A DNA stretch of 64,000 nucleotides from CAZGAH01 sp964523295 (lineage in GTDB: Bacteria; Desulfobacterota; Desulfovibrionia; Desulfovibrionales; Desulfovibrionaceae). The stretch's first letter is position 1. Each line of letters opens with the position of its first letter. Under the pieces are notes generated by a model. It made no database searches. It saw nothing but the letters and a program-made list of their open reading frames with translations, and was not told the DNA's origin. The stretch is taken from assembly GCA_964523295.1 (NCBI GenBank), contig CAZGAH010000006.1, positions 34,989 through 98,988 of the forward strand, given 5' to 3'. The position numbers and the translations under genes were made by a program. Shown piece by piece: positions 55,945-64,000 of the stretch.

Positions 55945-57144
55945 ATGCGAACAGGATGGCATGTCCATAGGGTACTGATTGTCACCAAGAGCGGGAGTGC
56001 GGCCGCCAGGTCTCTGGGGTACGAGATCTCGGCGTGGTTGCAGAAGTATTTCGTGAGAACGATCGTCATGGAGAATCCGCGGGAGAACGACCCCGAAGGC
56101 GTCGAACTCCGCAAGGCAGCCTCCATGATCGAGCCGTATACCGGATTGCTTCTTGTGCTGGGCGGCGACGGCACGCTGATCAGCGTGGCCCGCAAGATAC
56201 TCGGCATGGCGGTCCCGCTGCTCGGTTTGAATCTCGGGCAGGTAGGCTTTCTCACGGAGCTGACTCCGGAGGACTGGCAAGACAAGCTGCTCACCCTGAA
56301 AGTCTTCAGCTTCAGCTATTCCCTGCACCTCGCCCTGACCTACAAGATCAAGCGCGCCAAGAAAACGCTGCACGAGGGGGTACTGGTCAATGATCTGGTC
56401 ATAACGCGCGGTACGCTGGCCCGTCTGGTGGATCTGGCCCTGCACGTGGACGGCGAGAAGGTTGTCCATTTGCGCGCCGATGGTCTGATCGTGTCCACGC
56501 CCATGGGGACGACCGGATATTCGGGCTCGGCCCGCGGGCCGCTGATCCACCCGGACGCGCGCTGTTTCTGCATCACGCCGATCTGCCCATTTCTCTATGA
56601 TTTTCATCCGCTGGTGCTCTGGCGCGAATCGGTGGCCGAAATTGAAGTGCTGGAAACGTCGTCCGACGTCTACGCGACCATCGACGGACAGGATTGCCTG
56701 CCGTTGCAGGTCGGCGACCGCGTGGTAGTGACCAGGGCTCAATCGGCCGTGCCCATGGTCGAACTGAAGGAATCCTCGTACTTCGGGAAATTGCGTCGCA
56801 AGGGATTTATCCGCGATCCCGAGACCGAGGCTGAAGCGTCCAGGCCCAAATATAACTGGCCTCCGTTAAAGCCGTACTCCTGGAAATCGTTTGCGTCCGG
56901 ACAGGAGGCGACGAAGGCCGCTTCGGATACGGACACGAATTCCGCTGGTGAAACAGGGAGCGCAGCGTCGGCTGAAGCGAAACCCGCCGATGCAGACGGA
57001 GCGAAGAGCGCGGCGTCCGGGGTCCCGGTCGGCGAGACGTCGGACGGGCAGGCGGGCGCGTCCGGGCAGGAGAGTAAGGACGGATCCCCGATCGATGGAC
57101 AGGACGTAGTGTCAGGGGAAAGGACAGGCCCGGAGCAGGACTGA
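55945..57144 (+). CDS. nadK: NAD kinase with long acidic C-terminal tail
   Basis: Residues 1-300 are an NAD kinase: GGDGT at 73-77, LGLNLGQVGFLTELTPEDW, VVHLRADGLIVSTPMGTTGY and ATIDGQ. It makes NADP from NAD with ATP or polyphosphate. The last 90 residues (from about 310) are low-complexity, rich in Ala, Gly, Ser, Asp and Glu, and unlike the rest of the family, which usually ends near 290-300. The tail may be disordered; no motif was recognised in it. Confidence 0.9.
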   Translation: MRTGWHVHRVLIVTKSGSAAARSLGYEISAWLQKYFVRTIVMENPRENDPEGVELRKAASMIEPYTGLLLVLGGDGTLISVARKILGMAVPLLGLNLGQVGFLTELTPEDWQDKLLTLKVFSFSYSLHLALTYKIKRAKKTLHEGVLVNDLVITRGTLARLVDLALHVDGEKVVHLRADGLIVSTPMGTTGYSGSARGPLIHPDARCFCITPICPFLYDFHPLVLWRESVAEIEVLETSSDVYATIDGQDCLPLQVGDRVVVTRAQSAVPMVELKESSYFGKLRRKGFIRDPETEAEASRPKYNWPPLKPYSWKSFASGQEATKAASDTDTNSAGETGSAASAEAKPADADGAKSAASGVPVGETSDGQAGASGQESKDGSPIDGQDVVSGERTGPEQD

Positions 57145-57199
57145 AAAGGGCCAGGCCCGGGGTCTGGCGGCTCTGAAACGAGCAGACGGAACAGAGTGC

Positions 57200-59062
57200 A
57201 TGGACATTCCGGCCTCCACAGCGCAGTTTCAGGAGGCAGAGACGACGACGGAAATGGAAGCATCCGACGTTGTCGCTGCCGGCCCGAAAACGCCTCCCAC
57301 CCGGCGACAGCTGTTCACGGGCACGGCCATCGCCTCGGCCCGCGAGGTGCGCCTGGGGCAGGATCCCCGGCTGGATGCCTGGATTCTCCATTTCATGACC
57401 GAAAACAATCTGGAATATTTGCTGACTCCGCTCTACAACGCCTCGCCCGAGCAGTTGCGGTTCATGGTGCAGCTGGAAGAGGATCAGGTCTACGCGCCCT
57501 GCTCGGACCAGATGTTCCGCAGCCTGCTGCTGCCTGAGCCGCCACCGGAGCTTCGTCATGCCTACGTGACCACCTGGCGCGTGCTCGAGCGGCTGATCGC
57601 CGGCAACGTCAAAGACGGCTACACCCGCACCAAGATTCTGGACTTCTGCCAGCATCGCTACAAGCAGGCCATGTGCTCGCACATCATCATCCCTTCGCGA
57701 CTCATGAAGCGCTTGACGAGCATTTTCCTGACCCAGAGCGGCCTCGACGATCCCTATATCGAGCGCAAGAAGATGCACAACCGTCGGGCCCTGGAGTTGA
57801 CGTGCAGCCCGACCTTCGACAAGCTCATCTACTTTTGCGAAACCGGCAAACCGGCGTGTGGGCGTCTGCAGGACCTGCGCTGGGAACTGGACCTGCACGA
57901 ACTCAAACGCCTGCTCATCCTGTCCTCGTTTCAGGGCATCTGGCACGGGGGCGAGGGCGCGCCGTGCATGGAGGCGCTGCAGAAAGAGCTGCAACGCCCG
58001 TGCATCGGCATGGAACACCTCACCAAGACCCTGGGTCCCGACTCCCGGCCGGCGCAAAAGATACTCTATCTCCCGAAATCCAGCGGCGGCATCATTTTCG
58101 ACATCCAGATCATCCGTTCGCTGTTGCGGCAGGGGCATCAGGTCATCCTGGCGCTCAAGGAAAATTTTTATTTTCAGGCCCCGACCCTCTGGGATATCGA
58201 GTCCGACCCCTGCCTGGCGCAGGCGGTTTCCGGCGCCCATGTCATCCGGGAGCGGCGGAGTACCAAAAACGCCCTGCTCCAGGCTCTGCACGAGCACCAG
58301 TTCGTGATCATTTCCGACGGCACGTCCGAGCGTCTGAACCTGTACCGCACCAGCGTCACCTTCGCCAGGGCCTGGAAAGAGGCCGACGTGATCATGGCCA
58401 AAGGCCCGGCGCATGTCCGGCGTCTGATCCAGACGGAGCATGAGTTCACCCGGGACATCCTTTGTTTCTCGCGCGACGAACAGGGCTGCTTTCAGCTGTA
58501 CTACCGGCCCAGATCCACGCAGACCAGGCGCTTTACGGAGCAGGACCTCAAGGAACTGGCCGAGCGGATCATTCAGACCATGCGCGAGGCCAAGGCCGCG
58601 GGCCGGAGCGTCATGTTCTACAGCGCCGTGGTGGGCAGCATCCCCGGGCAGGTCAAGACGGCGATTCGTCTGCTCCACGTCTTTGTCTCCTACCTGCGCG
58701 GCCGCCTGCCCGGCACCTTCGTCATCAATCCCGCCGAGCACTTTGTGCCCGGGATGGACGGAGACGACCTGATGTTCATGTGGGAGCGCGTGCAGCGGAG
58801 CGGATTGTTGAACGTGTGGCGCTTTCAGACCGTGGAGGATATCGAAAAAGGTTTCGAACTCCTGGGCGAGCCCGTGCCCCCGCTCTGGGCCGGCAAGGAC
58901 GCCACCTATTCAACCGGCTGCACCAAGGAGATGAAAATCGCCCTGGATATGCAGAAACGGCAGCCGGAGTTGCAGATCATCGGCCCCAGCCCGGAAAAAT
59001 TTTTGCGGCGTCGGGAATACGGGGTCGGAAAGTACTTTGACGCGGGCATCGATTTCCAGTAA
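57200..59062 (+). CDS. DUF89/ARMT1-like protein
   Basis: The 620-aa protein has two parts. The N-terminal 280 residues are helical and unrecognised. Residues about 285-480 fit the DUF89 (damage-control phosphatase/ARMT1-like) pattern: YLPKSSGGIIFDIQIIRSLL, HQVILALKENFYFQAPTLWD, FVIISDGTSERLNLYRTS and WKEADVIMAKGPAHVRRL. DUF89 enzymes are metal-dependent phosphatases for damaged sugar phosphates or related metabolites. It is probably co-transcribed with nadK and the DUF4254 gene. The family call rests on motif outline, not on a search. Confidence 0.55.
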   Translation: MDIPASTAQFQEAETTTEMEASDVVAAGPKTPPTRRQLFTGTAIASAREVRLGQDPRLDAWILHFMTENNLEYLLTPLYNASPEQLRFMVQLEEDQVYAPCSDQMFRSLLLPEPPPELRHAYVTTWRVLERLIAGNVKDGYTRTKILDFCQHRYKQAMCSHIIIPSRLMKRLTSIFLTQSGLDDPYIERKKMHNRRALELTCSPTFDKLIYFCETGKPACGRLQDLRWELDLHELKRLLILSSFQGIWHGGEGAPCMEALQKELQRPCIGMEHLTKTLGPDSRPAQKILYLPKSSGGIIFDIQIIRSLLRQGHQVILALKENFYFQAPTLWDIESDPCLAQAVSGAHVIRERRSTKNALLQALHEHQFVIISDGTSERLNLYRTSVTFARAWKEADVIMAKGPAHVRRLIQTEHEFTRDILCFSRDEQGCFQLYYRPRSTQTRRFTEQDLKELAERIIQTMREAKAAGRSVMFYSAVVGSIPGQVKTAIRLLHVFVSYLRGRLPGTFVINPAEHFVPGMDGDDLMFMWERVQRSGLLNVWRFQTVEDIEKGFELLGEPVPPLWAGKDATYSTGCTKEMKIALDMQKRQPELQIIGPSPEKFLRRREYGVGKYFDAGIDFQ

Positions 59063-59123
59063 CTGCGCTGCGTCGCCGGACGTACGCCTGTGCCGGCGTT
59101 GGGATCATGCAGGCAGGGAAACG

Positions 59124-59768
59124 ATGGACAAGCAAGGACTGGAACGGTTTCTGCGTCGCCTTTTCGCGCAGCAGCTCGGCAACGTTGCCCGGTGGCACGA
59201 CGGTACGCCCGCCGTCCGCGAGGACGACGACACGCTGGAAGCGCTGGCTGTCAGAATGCATCTGACCAATTTTCAGCTCTGGCATCTGGAGGATCAGGCC
59301 AGGCGCCAGGACGTGAGCGTCGCCGATGTCGCATCCTGCAAGCGCGCCATCGACCGGATGAACCAGCAGCGCAACGATGCTATCGAAGCCCTTGACCTGC
59401 GCCTTGCGCAGGTGATAAATACGTTCGCTCCAGAGGACGCGCAGCACAAGTACAATACCGAGACCATGGGCGCCGCGCTGGACAGGCTCTCGATCTCGGC
59501 GCTGAAAATCTATCACATGGACATCGAGGCGAACCGCGCTGAAGCCGGAGAAGCCCACTGTACTGCCTGCCGGCGCAAGCTCGACACCTTGCGTGAACAG
59601 CGGCAACAGCTCGAACAGGCCGTGCTCGATCTGCTCGACGACTACGCCGCCGGACGAAAACGACCCAACATTTACCGACAGTTCAAGATGTACAACGATC
59701 CGTCTACCAATCCCGAGCTGTACGGCTCTACCCCTCAGGAGCGTTCATGGCCCGCTACGAAACCGTAA
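59124..59768 (+). CDS. DUF4254-family protein
   Basis: From ATG 59124 (after GCAGGGAAACG) the product has 214 aa. The DUF4254 pattern is clear: LTNFQLWHLEDQARRQ, SCKRAIDRMNQQRNDAIEAL, NTETMGAALDRLSISALKIY and NIYRQFKMYNDPSTNP. Function is unknown; family members occur beside glycosyltransferases and cell-envelope genes. Its 3' end overlaps gatB by 22 bases, so the two are co-translated. The longer upstream frame has no ribosome site. Confidence 0.85.
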   Translation: MDKQGLERFLRRLFAQQLGNVARWHDGTPAVREDDDTLEALAVRMHLTNFQLWHLEDQARRQDVSVADVASCKRAIDRMNQQRNDAIEALDLRLAQVINTFAPEDAQHKYNTETMGAALDRLSISALKIYHMDIEANRAEAGEAHCTACRRKLDTLREQRQQLEQAVLDLLDDYAAGRKRPNIYRQFKMYNDPSTNPELYGSTPQERSWPATKP

Positions 59769-61177
59769 TCGGCCTCGAGGTGCATGCCCAGCTGCTCACG
59801 CAGTCAAAGCTCTTCTGCGGTTGCCCCACTGCTTTCGGCGACGAGCCCAATGCCAATGTCTGCCCGATCTGCGCCGGAATGCCCGGCATGTTGCCCGTCC
59901 TCAACCGCCGGGCCGTGGAGTACGCGACCAAAATGGCCCTGGCGGTGAACTGCACGGTCAACCGTCGCTCCGTACTGGCCAGAAAAAACTATTTCTATCC
60001 CGATCTGCCCAAAGGGTACCAGATTTCTCAATACGAATCGCCGCTCGCCGAGCACGGCGAACTCGCGATCAGCGTACACGACCAGCCCCGCGTCATCCGC
60101 ATTCTGCGCATTCATATGGAGGATGACGCCGGCAAGAACATCCACTCGCCGACCGACAATGTCAGCTTCGTGGACCTGAACCGCTCCGGCGTTCCCCTGA
60201 TCGAAATCGTCAGTCAGCCCGATATCCGCAGCCCCGACGAGGCCGTGGCCTATCTCAAGGCCTTGCGTTCGATTCTCGTCTATCTTGGCATCTGCGACGG
60301 CAACATGGAAGAGGGCAGTTTTCGCTGCGACGCCAACGTGTCCTTGCGGCCCGCGGGTCAGGAGGCACTCGGCACGCGCACGGAGATCAAGAACGTCAAC
60401 TCCTTTCGCAACGTCCAGCGCGCCCTGGAATACGAGATCATCCGCCAGCGCGACCTGCTCGACGACGGGGAACCCGTGATCCAGGAAACCCGGCTCTGGG
60501 ATGCGGCCAAGGGGATAACCCTGTCCATGCGCGGCAAGGAAGAGGCCCATGACTACCGCTATTTCCCGGATCCGGACCTGATGCCCGTGATGCTCGAAGA
60601 GGACTGGATCGCGGAATGGAAGGCCAGCCTGCCCGAATTGCCGCAGGCGCGCTGCGGACGGTTCCAGAGCGAATACGGACTCCCGGCCTACGATGCCGAC
60701 GTGCTGACCGCGGAGCGCGACCTGGCCGAGTATTACGAGCGCGCCGTCGCTGCGTACGATCAGCCGAAAAAGCTGAGCAACTGGATCATGACCGAGTTCG
60801 TCCGGGAGCTGAATCAGAGCGGCAAACGCGCGGCCGAGGCGCCGCTGCGGGCCGAGGCCCTGGCCGGGCTGGTCCGGCTGGTGGAGGAGGGCCGTATCAG
60901 CGGCAAGATGGGCAAGGACATTTTTCCCGATCTGTTCGCCACGGGCCAGGACCCCGAGGCCTACATCAAGGAACGCGGCCTGGTGCAGATTTCGGATACG
61001 TCCGCGCTCGAGGCCGCGGTCGACGAAGTCCTCTCGGCCTGCCCGGACGAGATCGCCTCGTTCAAGGCCGGCAATGCCAAACTCATCGGCTTCTTTGTGG
61101 GCCAGGTGATGAAAAAAACCAAAGGCCAGGCCAACCCGAAACTGGTCAACGAGCTGCTGCGCAGCCGGCTGTCCTGA
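59747..61177 (+). CDS. gatB: Asp/Glu-tRNA amidotransferase subunit B
   Basis: The 476-aa protein has the standard GatB length. It begins YETVIGLEVHAQLLTQSKLF with the zinc-type cysteines in FCGCP and NVCPICAGMPG, and carries DLNRSGVPLIEIVSQPDIRS, EIKNVNSFRNVQRALEYEI and a C-terminal YqeY-like tail (FFVGQVMKKTKGQANPKLVN). GatB binds the mischarged tRNA and activates it with ATP in the GatCAB complex. gatA and gatC are not in this window. Confidence 0.96.
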   Translation: MARYETVIGLEVHAQLLTQSKLFCGCPTAFGDEPNANVCPICAGMPGMLPVLNRRAVEYATKMALAVNCTVNRRSVLARKNYFYPDLPKGYQISQYESPLAEHGELAISVHDQPRVIRILRIHMEDDAGKNIHSPTDNVSFVDLNRSGVPLIEIVSQPDIRSPDEAVAYLKALRSILVYLGICDGNMEEGSFRCDANVSLRPAGQEALGTRTEIKNVNSFRNVQRALEYEIIRQRDLLDDGEPVIQETRLWDAAKGITLSMRGKEEAHDYRYFPDPDLMPVMLEEDWIAEWKASLPELPQARCGRFQSEYGLPAYDADVLTAERDLAEYYERAVAAYDQPKKLSNWIMTEFVRELNQSGKRAAEAPLRAEALAGLVRLVEEGRISGKMGKDIFPDLFATGQDPEAYIKERGLVQISDTSALEAAVDEVLSACPDEIASFKAGNAKLIGFFVGQVMKKTKGQANPKLVNELLRSRLS

Positions 61178-61210
61178 CCGGCGCGTCCGTGGCCTGAAAG
61201 CGAGTCGAAC

Positions 61211-61621
61211 ATGTCGCACGCCAAACGTCCCAAAAAGAGCTTTTTCCGGCGCCCCAGCGTGAACCAGTGCAAAGACGCCGGCATGGCGTTGATCCTGCTT
61301 CTGCTCCTGGTCATGCTCCTGACCAAGTCCCTGCGGCCGGTGCCCTGGGCCATTGCCCTGACCCTGCTGCTTATGATCCGGCCGCAGTTGTTTCGGCCCT
61401 GGACCGCGCTCTGGTTCGGTTTTTCCGAGTTCATGGGCACGTTCATGTCCAAGATCATCCTGAGCCTGGCCTTTTTCCTCGTGGTCACGCCCATTGCCCT
61501 GCTGCGCCGGCTGGGCAGCGCCGATGCGCTCCGGCTCAGGCAGTGGAAGGCCGGCTCGGACTCCGTATATCGCGTCTGCGACACGCGGCTGACGGCAAAA
61601 GATCTTGAACAGATGTTCTGA
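61211..61621 (+). CDS. SxtJ-like membrane protein
   Basis: The 136-aa product has a basic N-terminus and three membrane segments (MALILLLLLVMLLTKSL, WAIALTLLLMIRP, KIILSLAFFLVVTPIALLRR), then KAGSDSVYRV. This fits the SxtJ family that regularly precedes a DUF5989 peptide and a carbamoyltransferase. It begins 33 bases after gatB. A small stem-loop (GCCCTG-CGT-CAGGGC, 61625-61639) follows its stop. The role is unknown, probably a membrane partner of the carbamoyltransferase. Confidence 0.75.
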   Translation: MSHAKRPKKSFFRRPSVNQCKDAGMALILLLLLVMLLTKSLRPVPWAIALTLLLMIRPQLFRPWTALWFGFSEFMGTFMSKIILSLAFFLVVTPIALLRRLGSADALRLRQWKAGSDSVYRVCDTRLTAKDLEQMF

Positions 61622-61803
61622 CACGCCCTGCGTCAGGGCATTTCCGCGGCCGTTGCTCCCGGGACGGCAGACTGCGGGAGGGGGCATGTCGTCCGGGATG
61701 ATAACGCGCCATCGAGCCGTATGGCAAAATCTGCTGTCCAGCCGCCGTCGGGCTTCGATAAACACGCCTGACGGACGCGTGCCAGGCAGCATGGAGGTTT
61801 TCA

Positions 61804-61953
61804 ATGGATTTTCTTAGCGATCTGTGGGGATTTCTCAGGGTCAGAAAAAAATTCTGGCTCTTGCCGATCATACTGACCCTGCTGCTCTTCGGCGCGCTGA
61901 TCGTGCTGACCAGCGGCACGGCGGTGGCCCCGTTCATCTATACCTTGTTTTAA
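61804..61953 (+). CDS. DUF5989 small membrane protein
   Basis: A 49-aa protein from ATG 61804 after ATGGAGGTTTTCA. It opens MDFLSDLWGFLRVRKKFWLL and has one membrane segment ending GTAVAPFIYTLF, the usual form of DUF5989. It stands between SxtJ-like and carbamoyltransferase genes, the typical order. The conserved company suggests a three-part membrane-linked carbamoylation unit. Confidence 0.75.
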   Translation: MDFLSDLWGFLRVRKKFWLLPIILTLLLFGALIVLTSGTAVAPFIYTLF

Positions 61954-62046
61954 TCCTATGCGTCTCCGGGGTATGCGCGCAGTCCACGCCAACGGCGCTC
62001 ACCCGCTTCGCGATCCGCGCTGCCGCATGGCGCCGTGAAAACCTTC

Positions 62047-62080
62047 CGTCGCGTCCGGAGCCCGGGCTCCGGACGCGACG
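62047..62080. repeat. 34-bp perfect palindrome before carbamoyltransferase gene
   Basis: Two 17-base arms starting CGTCGCGTCCGGAG meet at the centre (62063/62064) with no loop. It is almost pure G and C and lies in the 249-base gap between the DUF5989 and carbamoyltransferase genes. As RNA it would make a very stable hairpin and could act as a transcriptional attenuator or an RNA stability element. No T-run follows. Confidence 0.75.
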
Positions 62081-62202
62081 TGTGCGTCAAGACGGACCCG
62101 CAAACGGCCCTGACAGCCGCAGCCGCGGGTTGCAACGCTCGCGCGAACGCCTGCGCACCCGGTCCCCGGGTCCGGGCAAACCGTAATCACAGGGAGCCGT
62201 TC

Positions 62203-64000
62203 ATGGCTGACGCCATTCTGGGCATTTCCGCCTTCTATCACGACAGCGCCGCAGCCCTGCTCATCGACGGGCAGATCGTGGCCGCGGCCCACGAGGAACG
62301 CTTCACCCGGAAAAAGCACGATGCCTCGTTCCCGGCCAAGGCCACGGCCTTCGTCCTGGGCGAGGCCGGGCTGCAACCCAAAGATTTGGCGGCGGTCGCG
62401 TTCTACGACAAGCCCTATCTCAAGTTCGAGCGCCTGCTCGAAACCTATCACGCCTTCGCTCCCAAGGGCCTGATCAGCTTCCTCTCGGCAATGCCGGTCT
62501 GGATCAAGGAGAAGCTGTTCATGAAAAACACGCTCAAGGAGGAGCTTGCCAAAATCGGCCAGGGCAAGCCGCGCCTCTACTTCCCGGAGCACCACCTGTC
62601 GCACGTGGCCAGCGCCTTCTATCCCTCGCCCTTTCAGGACGCCGCCATTCTGACCGTGGACGGCGTGGGCGAATGGGCTACCTCGACCATCGCGCTGGGC
62701 CAGGGCAAGGACATTACCCTGCTCCGGCAGCTCGATTTTCCGCATTCGCTGGGACTGCTCTATTCGGCCTTTACCTATTATACGGGCTTCAAGGTCAATT
62801 CCGGCGAATACAAGCTCATGGGCCTGGCCCCCTACGGCAATCCCGACAGCGAGCAGACCAGGACCTGGAAGGAGCGCATCCTCGACGAACTCGTCGACCT
62901 GCGCCCCGATGGCTCCCTGCTGATGAACATGGATTATTTCGATTACGCCACCGGCCTGACCATGTGCAACGACGCGCGGTTCGAGGCCCTGTTCGGGGTG
63001 CCCCGACGCCTGCCGGAATCGGAAATCTCCCAGGATTACATGAATATGGCCCTGGCCATTCAGCAGGTCACCGAGGATATCGTCTTTCGCATGGCCGACA
63101 CGGCGCACAGCCTCACCGGCTGCGACCGGCTGGTCATGGCCGGCGGCGTGGCGCTGAACTGCGTGGCCAACGGCAAATTGCTCAAACGCGGACCGTTCAA
63201 GGAAATCTGGATCCAGCCCGCGGCCGGCGATGCCGGCGGCGCGCTTGGCGCAGCCCTGGCCGTGCAGCATATCACCCTGGGCCGCGAGCGCAGTCCGCGC
63301 ACCGGCAAGGACGACATGCAGGGCTCCTACCTTGGCCCGCTCTTCGGCGAGGCGGCCATACAGCGCTGTATCCGCCGACACCGTGCCCCGGTTCATCGCT
63401 TTGAAGACTTTTCGGAGCTTTGCAAGACAACGGCCTCGAAGCTTGCTACCGGCGCTGCCGTGGGCTGGTTTCAGGACCGCATGGAATGGGGTCCGCGCGC
63501 TCTTGGCAACCGCTCCATTCTGGGCGACCCGCGCGACCCGGAAATGCAGAAAAAGCTCAATCTGAAGATCAAGTACCGCGAGGGCTTCCGTCCCTTTGCC
63601 CCGTCGGTGCTCGCCGAACACGCCGACGAGTATTTCGACCTCGACGGCGTACCCTCCCCGTACATGCTCCTGGTCGCCCCTGTTCGGGAATCCCGCCGCA
63701 AACCGTTGCCCGAGGGTTATAACGCCATGGACATGTGGCAGCGACTCTACCATCAGCGCTCCGACATCCCGGCCGTTACGCACGTGGACTACTCGGCCCG
63801 CATCCAGACCGTACACCGCGACACCAATCCCCGCTACCACGCGCTCATCAGCGCCTTCCGCGAACTCACGGGATGCGGCCTGGTCGTGAATACGAGCTTC
63901 AACGTCCGCGGCGAGCCCATCGTCTGTACCCCCGACGATGCCTACCGCTGCTTCATGCGCACGGAGATGGACTACCTGGTCATCGGCAACTGCCTCTTCG
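62203..64000 (+). CDS. carbamoyltransferase (NodU/CmcH family), 3' end cut by window
   Basis: From ATG 62203 (after AGGGAG) 599 codons are visible with no stop, close to the full length of about 610. The family pattern is complete: ILGISAFYHDSAAALL, EHHLSHVASAFYPSPFQDAA, LTVDGVGEWATST, GEYKLMGLAPYGNP, VMAGGVALNCVANGKL, RMEWGPRALGNRSILGDPR and NTSFNVRGEPIVCTP. The enzyme transfers a carbamoyl group from carbamoyl phosphate to a hydroxyl, usually of a sugar or polyketide. In bacteria with SxtJ and DUF5989 the acceptor is generally unknown. Confidence 0.93.
   Translation, partial: MADAILGISAFYHDSAAALLIDGQIVAAAHEERFTRKKHDASFPAKATAFVLGEAGLQPKDLAAVAFYDKPYLKFERLLETYHAFAPKGLISFLSAMPVWIKEKLFMKNTLKEELAKIGQGKPRLYFPEHHLSHVASAFYPSPFQDAAILTVDGVGEWATSTIALGQGKDITLLRQLDFPHSLGLLYSAFTYYTGFKVNSGEYKLMGLAPYGNPDSEQTRTWKERILDELVDLRPDGSLLMNMDYFDYATGLTMCNDARFEALFGVPRRLPESEISQDYMNMALAIQQVTEDIVFRMADTAHSLTGCDRLVMAGGVALNCVANGKLLKRGPFKEIWIQPAAGDAGGALGAALAVQHITLGRERSPRTGKDDMQGSYLGPLFGEAAIQRCIRRHRAPVHRFEDFSELCKTTASKLATGAAVGWFQDRMEWGPRALGNRSILGDPRDPEMQKKLNLKIKYREGFRPFAPSVLAEHADEYFDLDGVPSPYMLLVAPVRESRRKPLPEGYNAMDMWQRLYHQRSDIPAVTHVDYSARIQTVHRDTNPRYHALISAFRELTGCGLVVNTSFNVRGEPIVCTPDDAYRCFMRTEMDYLVIGNCLF

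Overview
The window is GC-rich chromosomal DNA carrying a prophage-like island. Several things point to a sulfate-reducing deltaproteobacterium, most likely of the Desulfovibrionales: a GAK-type kinase/CofD cluster with amphi-Trp proteins, a DUF4254 gene next to gatB, an SxtJ/DUF5989/carbamoyltransferase set, and many paralogous two-component and PilZ/STAS signalling genes. That assignment is inference; no rRNA or tRNA gene was seen. Four runs of N (4148-4197, 13162-13183, 20325-20334, 33750-33759) show this is a scaffold, and the true distance across each is unknown.

1-13.7 kb, mostly minus strand. A truncated HTH protein is followed by an eight-gene exopolysaccharide operon, read right to left: PilZ protein, STAS protein, two small TPR proteins, a TPR plus beta-barrel outer-membrane exporter, a cellulose-synthase-like GT2, and a GH26-type glycosidase. 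Upstream and on the same strand lie a sigma-54 response regulator, its histidine kinase and a SPOR-like lipoprotein. A small secreted protein resembling H-type lectins follows.

13.8-20.4 kb. A PotD-like binding protein is translationally coupled to a large sensor kinase (minus strand), followed by uvrA on the plus strand.

20.4-40.4 kb. This is the prophage-like island. It has a RecA-like/AAA ATPase, a CI/LexA-type repressor with recognisable promoters and repeated operators, a small HTH protein, a Mor-like activator, and then a 10-kb array of mosaic tail-fibre genes. These are followed by a two-domain endolysin, a ParB-like protein, a cytosine methylase, small and large terminase, and a portal protein. 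It stops seven bases before a host gene. No integrase, transposase, capsid, tail-tube or baseplate gene is visible. The fibre array is the most unusual part of the window: two kinds of N-terminal module are combined with AT-rich, unrelated tips, and the kind of small partner gene that follows each fibre tracks the kind of tip.

40.4-45.1 kb. A secreted HExxH protein, a Tat-exported DUF362 protein and a VanX-like dipeptidase are followed by a decayed stretch holding two truncated or frameshifted transport genes and an IS5-like transposase scrap.

45.1-64 kb. rpsA-sppA comes first. Then a six-gene minus-strand GAK-type operon runs amphi-Trp, CofD-like, HprK-like kinase, PhoU-phosphotransferase fusion, amphi-Trp and HAD hydrolase in map order. 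A DksA/TraR protein follows. The plus strand then carries a CBS-PAS protein, NAD kinase with a long acidic tail, a DUF89-like protein, DUF4254, gatB, an SxtJ-like protein, a DUF5989 protein and a carbamoyltransferase cut by the window end.
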